A stretch of DNA of 22,539 nt from IMG/VR virus record IMGVR_UViG_3300032323_000151, positions 1-22,539 of that record. One strand, 5' to 3'. Source of the DNA: a virus. Below, piece after piece: positions 15,560 to 21,948 of the stretch. Each line of letters opens with the position of its first letter. The first letter of the stretch is position 1. The notes beneath the pieces are model-generated. The model had not been told where the DNA came from. It was given only the letters and a program-made list of their open reading frames with translations, and made no database searches. Both the position numbers and the translations under genes were made by a program.

Positions 15560-17428
15560 TTAACATTCGCCGTAGGTCTGTGCGTACTTGGCTTCGCAAG
15601 TTACGGGTAAACCCTTAGCCCACTCAGGTGGCGTAGACATGCACTCAATGATGAACGCCATAGCCGCATCCTTCTCCGCCTCCGGAACCACGATCACCGC
15701 CGCATCGTGGACAGTCAGTGCAACGCGATAACGCTCGTTGATCTTGAGCATCTGCTCACCCACGATGATTCGCGCCAAGGCTTGAACCACGTTCTCAACT
15801 AGCGACCCACCCCACAGTGACACTGGGCCTTTGCGGGACTTGTAGACGTACTGACTCTTAGACTCGGACGTGTCGCGTTTTAGTTCTGGGTATCGAATAG
15901 AAAGACCATTAGGGAGGTGAACCCCGTCCTTGGTGATCTTCAGGCACTTGTGTTCGCCGTAGTAATAGGGCTTGCCTTCCCAGTTGGCTAGGTCAGCAAT
16001 CACCTTGTCACCGTCACGCCAAAGCTGAATCACCTTGTCGTTGGCCTCGCGGTATGTGTCAACATAACTCTTGGCCTCCTCCTCAGTGACGACTGCGCCC
16101 GGCGGCTGAGTCTTGAGCGTGTGCTGAAGCTTTAACGCCCCAGTGCCGTAACCCAGACCCAAGATGCAGGTCTTGCCCACGAAGCGTTCAACGGGGTCAG
16201 CCTTGCTGATGGGGCGGTTGTATATCTTGGATGCGAACAGCGAGTAGACATCCTCTCCCTTGCGGAACTGCTCAACCACGTCCTCCTGTCCAGCCAGCCA
16301 GACAAGCACACGGGCCTCAATCTGAGAGGAGTCGCAGTTGATGACGATGTGGTCATCAGGCGCTACGACAGCGTTCTTGAGGGCTTTCTTTTTCTTGTCT
16401 CTACTTGGTAGATTCTGGAAGTTAACCTTATCACTTCCCGCCCAACGCCCCGTATGCGCTCCGTAGTATTTGAGTGGGATAGGTAGGCGGCCTTTGTTGC
16501 GCTTACCAACGTCAATGAATCTCTCGATTCGTGACTCTTCGATGGTGGACTTTGTGCCGAGTCGCACAGCGCACAGTTGCTGGATGGTTGGGTCATCATG
16601 TTCAGTGAGTTTCAGAAAGCCTTCGTCGTTCTTCGCCAAGGCATAGGTCTGCTTGCCTGTTGTTTTGCTCTCTTTCATGGGGACTTCAACCCCGCGCTCG
16701 ACTAAAACTTCAGCAAACTGTTTATTACTGGCTAAGCGTTTACGCACAGCCTCAGTGGTTTCGCATTTTAATTTCTCCATCAAGCCCTCAAGAAGTTGCT
16801 CCTTTTCCTCCTTGAGTTCGTCATAGCGCTCTTGCAAGAGTGCGTCATCCACAAGGAACACTGGGTGCGTGAACATCCGCAGTGTCATGTCGATCAGCTT
16901 CATCTCGTTCTCAGGGAACGCGCTCGACAATATCTTGAAGAGCCTAAGGGTGAGATCAACGTCATTCATGCAGTACCTGCCGTATCGCTCAAGTTCATCT
17001 TTGGTGAAGTCGAGCCGAGCCTTGCCCTCAGCCGCTATCACTTCCTCGCCCTTGACGCCAATCCCGTAGCGTTCAGCCAGCGCCTTGAGTGAGCCACCTG
17101 CCTCAACGCCATGAATTGCTCTCGCCATACACAGAGTGTCGAACATGAACGCGGGCGTCACGCCGTAGAGCCAGCTAAGAATTGCTCCATCGAAGAGCGT
17201 GTTGTGGCACAGGAGAGCGCTGTTGCTCCAGTCAAATGACGCCAAGAACTCTTTGATCTTGTCCTTGCCGCCCGACACCCAGACAGTCTCACCATCGTCC
17301 ACCTTCACGCCCACACCGATAACTTCAAAGCGCTTGTCGCGTATGTATTCCTCAGTTGTTTGGTGCTTGAAGCCGAGCTTGATCTTGCTGTCGTAGTAGG
17401 TCTCAAAGTCAATCGTTATCAACGACAT
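15560..17428 (-). CDS. polA-like: Family A DNA polymerase with 3'-5' exonuclease, 622 aa
   Basis: The phage replicative polymerase. The proofreading domain has Exo I DFE at 7-9, Exo II HNTLFD at 75-80 and Exo III YCMND at 152-156. The polymerase domain has motif A NCDSSQIEARV with Asp366, motif B RFVGKTCILGLGYG with Arg415, Lys419, Leu423 and Tyr427, and motif C VHD with Asp575. No 5'-3' exonuclease domain is present, as usual in phages. Leu423 aligns with E. coli Pol I Phe762, so this is the Leu762 type. GGGAAGC lies just before the ATG, and the start overlaps the 62-aa gene by 20 bases. All catalytic residues I can place are intact. Confidence 0.95.
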   Translation of the reverse strand: MSLITIDFETYYDSKIKLGFKHQTTEEYIRDKRFEVIGVGVKVDDGETVWVSGGKDKIKEFLASFDWSNSALLCHNTLFDGAILSWLYGVTPAFMFDTLCMARAIHGVEAGGSLKALAERYGIGVKGEEVIAAEGKARLDFTKDELERYGRYCMNDVDLTLRLFKILSSAFPENEMKLIDMTLRMFTHPVFLVDDALLQERYDELKEEKEQLLEGLMEKLKCETTEAVRKRLASNKQFAEVLVERGVEVPMKESKTTGKQTYALAKNDEGFLKLTEHDDPTIQQLCAVRLGTKSTIEESRIERFIDVGKRNKGRLPIPLKYYGAHTGRWAGSDKVNFQNLPSRDKKKKALKNAVVAPDDHIVINCDSSQIEARVLVWLAGQEDVVEQFRKGEDVYSLFASKIYNRPISKADPVERFVGKTCILGLGYGTGALKLQHTLKTQPPGAVVTEEEAKSYVDTYREANDKVIQLWRDGDKVIADLANWEGKPYYYGEHKCLKITKDGVHLPNGLSIRYPELKRDTSESKSQYVYKSRKGPVSLWGGSLVENVVQALARIIVGEQMLKINERYRVALTVHDAAVIVVPEAEKDAAMAFIIECMSTPPEWAKGLPVTCEAKYAQTYGEC

Positions 17429-17597
17429 TTTGCTTCCCTAGAAGTTTTTCGTAGTACTGCTTGGGCATGGGCGCTTTCTTCTCTAAGAGAGCGCGTAGCC
17501 ACTCTGCGCCGCCAAGCTGGTTGAGTATCAGCCACTGCTTGTCGGACAGTCTTATGTACCTAGCCTTAAGAGGCGCGGGAGGTCTTGGTCTTGGCAT
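17409..17597 (-). CDS. Small phage protein, 62 aa
   Basis: The N-terminus is Pro/Arg-rich (MPRPRPPAPLKARYIRLSD). The middle, RLSDKQWLILNQLGGAEWLR, resembles the short helix-turn-helix or RHH-like segment of small phage proteins with an LSDxQWxxLxxLGGxxWLR pattern. The C-terminus is Lys-rich. It overlaps the polymerase start by 20 bases, and its ATG overlaps the stop of the 159-aa gene as TAATG. Its role is unknown; DNA binding or a polymerase partner is a guess from position. Confidence 0.65.
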   Translation of the reverse strand: MPRPRPPAPLKARYIRLSDKQWLILNQLGGAEWLRALLEKKAPMPKQYYEKLLGKQNVVDND

Positions 17598-18076
17598 TAG
17601 TCGGCTCTCCCAAATTTAAATATATTTCCAAACATACCGCCCACCCCTGTGTTTTGGGCGCGGTTCCTAGAGCGCTCTGACTCCATCTCCATCTGATTCA
17701 TCAGGTTCTGTTGTATCGCCATTTCTTTTTTGTATTCTTCGTGGGCATCGACCGGATTGCCAAACAGACCCCGCACGTCAGTCGTGCCTGTCTGGTATCT
17801 ACCTTGCGCCTTGTACGTGATAGTTCCTTCCGTCTGTTCCGGTTCGCTTTCTCCCGCCAGCGTCTTCAACACTCGCTCGTTGAATCTGTCGATGTAGAGT
17901 TGTTTCATACCCGCTTCAAGCGCATCAACGTCTTCCTTGGGCAAGTGCTCTCTTGCGTCACGTAGAACTCTGTCCCAACGCAGTCCATCGTACCCAAGCG
18001 TTCTGTTGTCGAGGTTGACGAACTCCTCTGGATATTCTTTCATCCGAGCCAACAGAATTTCTGTTCCCATTTCCAT
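17597..18076 (-). CDS. Unknown phage protein upstream of polymerase, 159 aa
   Basis: The N-terminal 70 residues are helical with EILLARMKEYPEEF, LRWDRVLRDAREHLPKEDVD and a long helix to about residue 75. A Gly/Thr-rich middle (TGTTDVRGLFGNPVDAHEEY) and a Met/Gln-rich helix (IQQNLMNQMEMESERSR) follow. The C-terminus has repeated GxMFGN. I do not recognise a domain. It is the first gene after the strong terminator at 18157-18182. AAGGAG sits about eight bases before its ATG. Its stop and the 62-aa gene start form TAATG, so translation is coupled towards the polymerase. Confidence 0.8.
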   Translation of the reverse strand: MEMGTEILLARMKEYPEEFVNLDNRTLGYDGLRWDRVLRDAREHLPKEDVDALEAGMKQLYIDRFNERVLKTLAGESEPEQTEGTITYKAQGRYQTGTTDVRGLFGNPVDAHEEYKKEMAIQQNLMNQMEMESERSRNRAQNTGVGGMFGNIFKFGRAD

Positions 18077-18126
18077 TACTTAATCTCCTTAATAACTGGT
18101 TTCAAAATAGCGTCCCACTGAGGCAT
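18076..18126 (-). CDS. Possible 16-aa leader peptide
   Basis: An ATG at 18124-18126 opens a 16-codon frame, MPQWDAILKPVIKEIK, whose TAA overlaps the ATG of the 159-aa gene as TAATG. The composition is protein-like, but I see no Shine-Dalgarno before it (CCTCCC instead), so translation is doubtful. If used, it could couple or regulate translation of the 159-aa gene. Confidence 0.25.
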   Translation of the reverse strand: MPQWDAILKPVIKEIK

Positions 18127-18156
18127 GGGAGGCTATCTAAGAAAAGGTACGATTAC

Positions 18157-18182
18157 AAAAAAGGGCATGGCGAACCATGCCC
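18157..18182 (-). terminator. Strong rho-independent terminator with TTCG loop
   Basis: On the - strand GGGCATGG, loop TTCG and CCATGCCC form a perfect 8-bp stem followed by TTTTTT (18157-18162). It lies just downstream of the DUF3310 gene and separates the VWA-to-DUF3310 unit from the polymerase unit. A promoter for the next unit would have to lie within the roughly 80 bases to 18077, but none is convincing. Confidence 0.85.
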
Positions 18183-18189
18183 TATGGGT

Positions 18190-18612
18190 TTACTTCAGTG
18201 TGGCGATTTCTCGTGAGAGATACCATTGAGCCTTGCGCAGGTCTTCCAGCTTGTTGCCCTTGTGGTCTGCCCTAGTGATGTACTTCACCACGTTGCCCAA
18301 GTTGTACCCAAGCTTCTTGGCCTCAATGAAATCAATCGTCTCAATGCCACCCGTGGTGTAGTGCGCGGGACTATTCACTGGGTCAGGCTGTTTGTTGATT
18401 GTTTCAATCACAGGATTCTCAATCGCTCTCTGCATAGGAATCTTGTGCGCCCATGTCCCGTCACGTTGTTTGACCAGTCGCAGGTCTTTACGGCCTTTGC
18501 TCAACAGCACATAGGCGTAGTTCTTGACAACGCCTAGCGTCTTCATTAGGTACTCAGCGCTAGTGTTCGGGTCTGACGCAAGGTATTTCTTGGTTTGATC
18601 TAAGTTACTCAT
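18190..18612 (-). CDS. HTH-DUF3310 phage protein, 140 aa
   Basis: The C-terminal 60 residues are a clear DUF3310 (phage SaV-like) domain: VNSPAHYTTGGIETIDFIEA, NLGNVVKYITRADHKGN and KLEDLRKAQWYLSREI. DUF3310 proteins are widespread in phages, and their biochemical function is not settled. The first 55 residues look like a helix-turn-helix (TSAEYLMKTLGVVKNYAYVLLSKG), so the protein may bind DNA. I place the start at the ATG of 18610-18612 because AAGGAGAAGG lies before it; the longer frame to 18690 lies within the 67-aa gene. It is the last gene before the strong terminator. Confidence 0.85.
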   Translation of the reverse strand: MSNLDQTKKYLASDPNTSAEYLMKTLGVVKNYAYVLLSKGRKDLRLVKQRDGTWAHKIPMQRAIENPVIETINKQPDPVNSPAHYTTGGIETIDFIEAKKLGYNLGNVVKYITRADHKGNKLEDLRKAQWYLSREIATLK

Positions 18613-18808
18613 TTGCCTTCTCCTTCTTGGTTTGGCGTTTAATTGATACGATTCCAGCCCCATGCTGGTTTCGTGCTTCCTGCATTTCATCGGCGTACAA
18701 GTACGCTTTCATTGGGATGTTGTGCGGCTCTTCTCCTTTCATAATTAATCCCAACATCGCAAAGCCAGCGTGTAGGTCACGCAGATTGCTACGATCTTCA
18801 TCATTCAT
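18605..18808 (-). CDS. Small conserved phage protein, 67 aa
   Basis: Contains LRDLHAGFAMLGLIMKGEEP in the first half and MKAYLYADEMQEARNQ in the second. The layout resembles the GMTLRDYFAAKAMQ family: a helix with LxAGFAM, then a helix with YxxADxMxxAR. The C-terminus is Lys/Gln-rich. The ATG at 18806-18808 has GGAG upstream, inside the end of the VRR-NUC gene. Its end overlaps the DUF3310 gene by eight bases. No function is known to me, and the family assignment is by eye. Confidence 0.72.
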   Translation of the reverse strand: MNDEDRSNLRDLHAGFAMLGLIMKGEEPHNIPMKAYLYADEMQEARNQHGAGIVSIKRQTKKEKANE

Positions 18809-19091
18809 CTAAGTTCTCCAGTAACAGTGTCAGGTCTGCTATGTTGTTCTCATCAATTACTAGCGTGAAGCCACCAACTGAACGAATAGCTGACATATGT
18901 TTTTCTTGTAGGGCGGTCGGCTTGTTGCCGTTCGCCTTTGCCTCAATCCCTATGAATGCCCCCTTGTAACAACATACAAAATCAGGGACACCCGCCGCAC
19001 CGTACCCAGTACCAATAGGCATGGTGAAGTAGGCTCCCTTTGTTTGAAGAATATCTTTGATCTTCTTCTTGACTGCACCCTCAGGCGTCAT
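18801..19091 (-). CDS. VRR-NUC domain nuclease, 96 aa
   Basis: A single-domain PD-(D/E)XK nuclease of the VRR-NUC type, expected to act on branched DNA during phage recombination or resolution. Counting from the chosen Met, Glu4 and the early helix are followed by GVPDF with Asp37, then FIGIEAK with Glu50 and Lys52, and Gln62 in ALQEKH. The length is typical of phage VRR-NUC proteins. I start at the ATG of 19089-19091 because AAAGGTGG has suitable spacing; the GTG at 19103 would add four residues and lacks a spaced ribosome site. The start overlaps the preceding 119-aa gene. Confidence 0.9.
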   Translation of the reverse strand: MTPEGAVKKKIKDILQTKGAYFTMPIGTGYGAAGVPDFVCCYKGAFIGIEAKANGNKPTALQEKHMSAIRSVGGFTLVIDENNIADLTLLLENLDE

Positions 19092-19440
19092 CTTGTGTCC
19101 CACCTTTCAGTGACTCTAGAGTTGGTCGGTCTACCACTAAACAGTAGTAGGTCTCAGACGCACGCCACCCAATCTCGTCGAGTTCAAGTGGCCCCGTGTT
19201 TGTGTAGAGTGTCAATCTAAGTATTTTTGAATCAGCCACGAACGCACTATCTCCGTTGGCAAGCACCATTGCAAACTTAGACTTCAACACATCAGGCAAG
19301 GTATCGTCCGTGTATATACGGTGATACCCATCAGCCACATACACGATGTACTCGTTGTTCACCCTGCGCACAGGCAGACGAATCAAATCCCAACGCTTGG
19401 GGTGAACCACAGGACTCAGTTCACCGATCAGATGGGGCAT
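19081..19440 (-). CDS. Unknown protein, 119 aa
   Basis: A mixed alpha/beta sequence with strands such as WDLIRLPVRRVNNEYIVYVA, RLTLYTNTGPLELDEIG and ASETYYCLVVDRP. I do not recognise the family. The start is uncertain. The ATG at 19438-19440 is preceded by GGATGG, while the one at 19453-19455 has no purine-rich site, so I prefer the former. Either way the gene begins within the end of the 320-aa gene. It ends overlapping the VRR-NUC gene by 11 bases. Its place between the 320-aa unknown and the nuclease suggests one transcript, not a role. Confidence 0.7.
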   Translation of the reverse strand: MPHLIGELSPVVHPKRWDLIRLPVRRVNNEYIVYVADGYHRIYTDDTLPDVLKSKFAMVLANGDSAFVADSKILRLTLYTNTGPLELDEIGWRASETYYCLVVDRPTLESLKGGTQDDA

Positions 19441-20390
19441 GGGGTAGCCATCCATGCGTGGTCATATTGAGAGGGTTGACTGCTGTAAAAGAACACTGCG
19501 TCAAGCCCTTCGTCATACTTGTCCATGATTGGAAAGTTCATCGGGCCTAGCTTGTTCTCGCCCCTGTTCTCGTATGAGATTTTCATCATCGTCATCAGGG
19601 GCAACAACTCGGGGTAGTCCTCGACTGTCTTGTACCGCTTGAAGCCTTCGATGGTTTCGATATCGCAGTCGCTTGAACTAGTACCAATCTTGGTCATCTT
19701 GAATTTGCCTATGAGTAGGTGTTTGTGGGCATCTATGCCGACAAGATAGAAAGGATTCTTGAAGAACCGTGTGGATTCTTCTATCTTCACATCTCTTATC
19801 TTATCAGCTTCTTTGTAAATGTCAAGTATATTTTTACATTTATTTAGGTCGAGAGCAACAGGAATTCCATCAGTACTTTCCCCTAGTAAGGTAGCCAACA
19901 TCGCATGAATCTCGTTTACTGTAAAAGAGTTCTGTTTGGTGCTCTCGCCCATAGCCGACTGCAAGTAGGACACGCCAGCCCTAGCTTGCCTGACCTTGGT
20001 GCTTGTAAGTTCTTTCATGTCCTTGACTATGCCTTGCCGTTTCAGCGTTGCCATGAGTGACGAAAGTTTTATGCTACGAATAGTCTCCTTGTCGTTATGG
20101 TCTTGCCCACGGGCTTTCCGGTAGTAGGGTGTGCGAAAGCAATACTCTAGCTGATCGTTGTTCGTCCCGCCCTCGTTCGTTACCCACACCTTGCCGACAG
20201 CCACGCCGTTGGGGTGACACATCATGTACCCCGCTTCGGCGGTTCGATAGCTGGAACTCACTACCTTGCCCATGACCTTCAGGCCGAACTTAAATTGCAT
20301 CTCACGCACCAGTGGGAGCGCATCTGAAGCAAGCAACTCATTGAGTTCATTCTCAGAGCCAAACCCGTCAAGAAAATATCTGCTAATCAT
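19428..20390 (-). CDS. Unknown protein near the VWA gene, 320 aa
   Basis: A full-length protein with no family I recognise. The N-terminal half has a beta-rich stretch (MGKVVSSSYRTAEAGYMMCH, then GVAVGKVWVT) and RTPYYRKARGQDHNDKETI, which reads like a compact globular domain. The middle is helical (SSLMATLKRQGIVKDMKEL, then VNEIHAMLATLLGES). The C-terminal part has FYLVGIDAHKHLLIGKFKM and ends with DAVFFYSSQPSQYDHAW. Strong AAGGAG precedes the ATG and overlaps the TAA of the 60-aa gene ten bases upstream. It is encoded with a VWA protein and a 348-aa unknown, so a shared module is plausible. Confidence 0.82.
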   Translation of the reverse strand: MISRYFLDGFGSENELNELLASDALPLVREMQFKFGLKVMGKVVSSSYRTAEAGYMMCHPNGVAVGKVWVTNEGGTNNDQLEYCFRTPYYRKARGQDHNDKETIRSIKLSSLMATLKRQGIVKDMKELTSTKVRQARAGVSYLQSAMGESTKQNSFTVNEIHAMLATLLGESTDGIPVALDLNKCKNILDIYKEADKIRDVKIEESTRFFKNPFYLVGIDAHKHLLIGKFKMTKIGTSSSDCDIETIEGFKRYKTVEDYPELLPLMTMMKISYENRGENKLGPMNFPIMDKYDEGLDAVFFYSSQPSQYDHAWMATPCPI

Positions 20391-20400
20391 TTCTCTCTCC

Positions 20401-20583
20401 TTAAAAAGTTACTGTTCTGGACACTTTGACCGAATACCCAAGCGCTTCGATCTTCTTGATCGTTTCCAATGTGAGAGTCTTAGTTCCTGCGATGTCGGCG
20501 AACAGCCGCGCCTTCTCGCACACGGGGTAGTACTTCACTGCCCCATACACATCCTTGACCTCCACTTCAATCGTTTCATTCAT
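20401..20583 (-). CDS. Small conserved phage protein, 60 aa (DVYGAVKYYPVC type)
   Basis: A short protein with VEVKDVYGAVKYYPVCEKAR, then AGTKTLTLETIKKIEALGYS. I associate this pattern with small uncharacterised phage proteins. I start at the ATG of 20581-20583 because GGAGGTACAGCAGT precedes it. The ATG at 20604 would add seven residues lying in the 348-aa gene. It overlaps the end of the 348-aa gene by eight bases, and its TAA forms part of the ribosome site of the 320-aa gene. The C-terminal KVSRTVTF could be a beta strand. No function assigned. Confidence 0.78.
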   Translation of the reverse strand: MNETIEVEVKDVYGAVKYYPVCEKARLFADIAGTKTLTLETIKKIEALGYSVKVSRTVTF

Positions 20584-21622
20584 ACTGCTGTACCTCCATT
20601 CCATCGACCATGACTGTGTATCCCCACTCGCTAGGCGGGTACATCTCGGAGTTGGTGTACTCGACCTTCTTGAACACTTGTTCGTTCTGTTTGTATATCT
20701 CCTTGTTTAGTTTGCGCTTGAGGTTCAAGAACATCATGTGTGGCGTGTCTTCATGTGCGCTGTACCTCGTCATGCTTGAGTCAATGTATCGGCGCACGTT
20801 CCAACGCATACCGCCAACGTCCCACGCAATCATGTAGAGAATCGCTGCATCAAGTGGCGCAGTGTGGATGAGAGCATCTGCTATCGATGTGTACTCAGTG
20901 TGGCGGCGGTGTAGCAAGTAGTGTTCTGACTCTGGGTTTGCGAGACTCATGTGTTCTGTTAATACCTCAGCCGCTGTCTTGACGAACACCCCGTAGTCCA
21001 TCGCCTTGGTCATCACCTCAGTCGTGGTGTAGAAGTCTGCATAGTCAGCAAGCAAAGTCTTACCCACCTTGCGGTCAACCTTCCTACCGATGACCGTGAT
21101 CGGTTTGGTTGGTTGCATAGTTTCACAGTCGATGCGTAGGCCTTTGTACGCTGGAATAATCTTGCGACTACCATCAGCTACCTTGCGGCCCCACCATATC
21201 ATCCCACCCCTGCGTGAGTCGGTACAAAAGTACCCGTCAGAGTAGTCAGACATTATGCCTCGCTCACCCTGCCCATATCTATCACCAGTGAACTCAAACG
21301 TATTGTCAGGACGTACCACGCCAAGGATGTTGGACAGTGTCTCGTACCTCCGGTAAACATACTCATCCTCTAGGTTCTTGTACTTCTGCAAACGGGGGAA
21401 GCCTACCTTCTCCAGTGCTTCGTACTCATCCTTGGATATGGTCTCACCTGTCCAAGTCTGCCCATACACGACATCGAACACGCGCTGTCCATCCTCCTCT
21501 CGCACAAGAAAGTATTTGGTGTTGTGCTTGCGGTTACCAATCGGGAATCTATTTAGCGACCCACGGTAGGGTGAGGTGCTATTTGTGATGCTGTTGAGCC
21601 TCTTGTAGTTCAGTCCGCGCAT
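20576..21622 (-). CDS. Unknown protein near the VWA gene, 348 aa
   Basis: Not recognised. The N-terminus is basic (MRGLNYKRLN). A central region has FTGDRYGQGERGIMSDYSDG and RGGMIWWGRKVADG, and a helical part holds DYGVFVKTAAEVLTEHMSLA, HYLLHRRHTEYTSIADALIH and DAAILYMIAWDVGGMRWNVR. The C-terminal YTVMVDGMEVQQYE looks like a terminal strand. Several conserved-looking Trp, His and Arg residues suggest a structured enzyme or adaptor rather than a disordered protein. AGGAG precedes the ATG (21620-21622). It overlaps the upstream and downstream small genes by 13 and 8 bases. It lies two small genes downstream of the VWA protein. Confidence 0.82.
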   Translation of the reverse strand: MRGLNYKRLNSITNSTSPYRGSLNRFPIGNRKHNTKYFLVREEDGQRVFDVVYGQTWTGETISKDEYEALEKVGFPRLQKYKNLEDEYVYRRYETLSNILGVVRPDNTFEFTGDRYGQGERGIMSDYSDGYFCTDSRRGGMIWWGRKVADGSRKIIPAYKGLRIDCETMQPTKPITVIGRKVDRKVGKTLLADYADFYTTTEVMTKAMDYGVFVKTAAEVLTEHMSLANPESEHYLLHRRHTEYTSIADALIHTAPLDAAILYMIAWDVGGMRWNVRRYIDSSMTRYSAHEDTPHMMFLNLKRKLNKEIYKQNEQVFKKVEYTNSEMYPPSEWGYTVMVDGMEVQQYE

Positions 21623-21792
21623 TTGTTTTCTCCTGTTTCCTGTAAGTCGTGAATCTCCATCTCGCCGCTTATACCGTCTCCCATCGGATTTGCTTGGTCA
21701 TACATAAGCAACTCGGCTTCCTCTTTCGTGTTAGCCAGTACTATGAGTTCTTCCAGATATGTAGTTATCACTACGCCTTTCCATGCTTTCAT
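21610..21792 (-). CDS. Small phage protein, 60 aa
   Basis: The first half is a beta-helix pattern (KGVVITTYLEELIVLANTKE), then EEAELLMYDQAN. This is the look of short phage proteins with a strand followed by an EEAE helix. The C-terminal part is acidic and Gly-rich. GGAGGCCAAGA precedes the ATG at 21790-21792. It overlaps the 71-aa gene by 62 bases in another frame, which is a long overlap for this region, but both have credible starts. No function assigned. Confidence 0.72.
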   Translation of the reverse strand: MKAWKGVVITTYLEELIVLANTKEEAELLMYDQANPMGDGISGEMEIHDLQETGENKCAD

Positions 21793-21946
21793 TCTTGGCC
21801 TCCAGTTTGTCCAGTTCAGTCAATACACTTCGCCACAGGTCAGGGTTGTGACCGTTGATGATTTGTTCCAGCGCATATGCATGCGCATGTTCAGGTTGTT
21901 GTCCCATGAGAACGTTAGCGATCTCATCAGCCATGCGGTACTTCAT
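21731..21946 (-). CDS. Small helical protein, 71 aa
   Basis: The first 50 residues are helical (KYRMADEIANVLMGQQPEHA, then AYALEQIINGHNPDLWRSVL, then TELDKLEAKN). The last 20 residues (RRSDNYISGRTHSTG and before) are low in pattern and lie over the start of the 60-aa gene, so the functional part may be the first 50. The ATG at 21944-21946 is two bases after the VWA gene's TGA and has GGGGATGACTGACC upstream. Coupled expression with the VWA protein is likely. I do not recognise a family. Confidence 0.65.
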   Translation of the reverse strand: MKYRMADEIANVLMGQQPEHAHAYALEQIINGHNPDLWRSVLTELDKLEAKNESMERRSDNYISGRTHSTG

Positions 21947-21948
21947 GG

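Noticed and set aside
18077-18156. Sigma70 promoter before the 159-aa gene
   Set aside because: TTGTAA and TATTTT-like hexamers exist but none pair with a 16-18 base spacer and two acceptable boxes.
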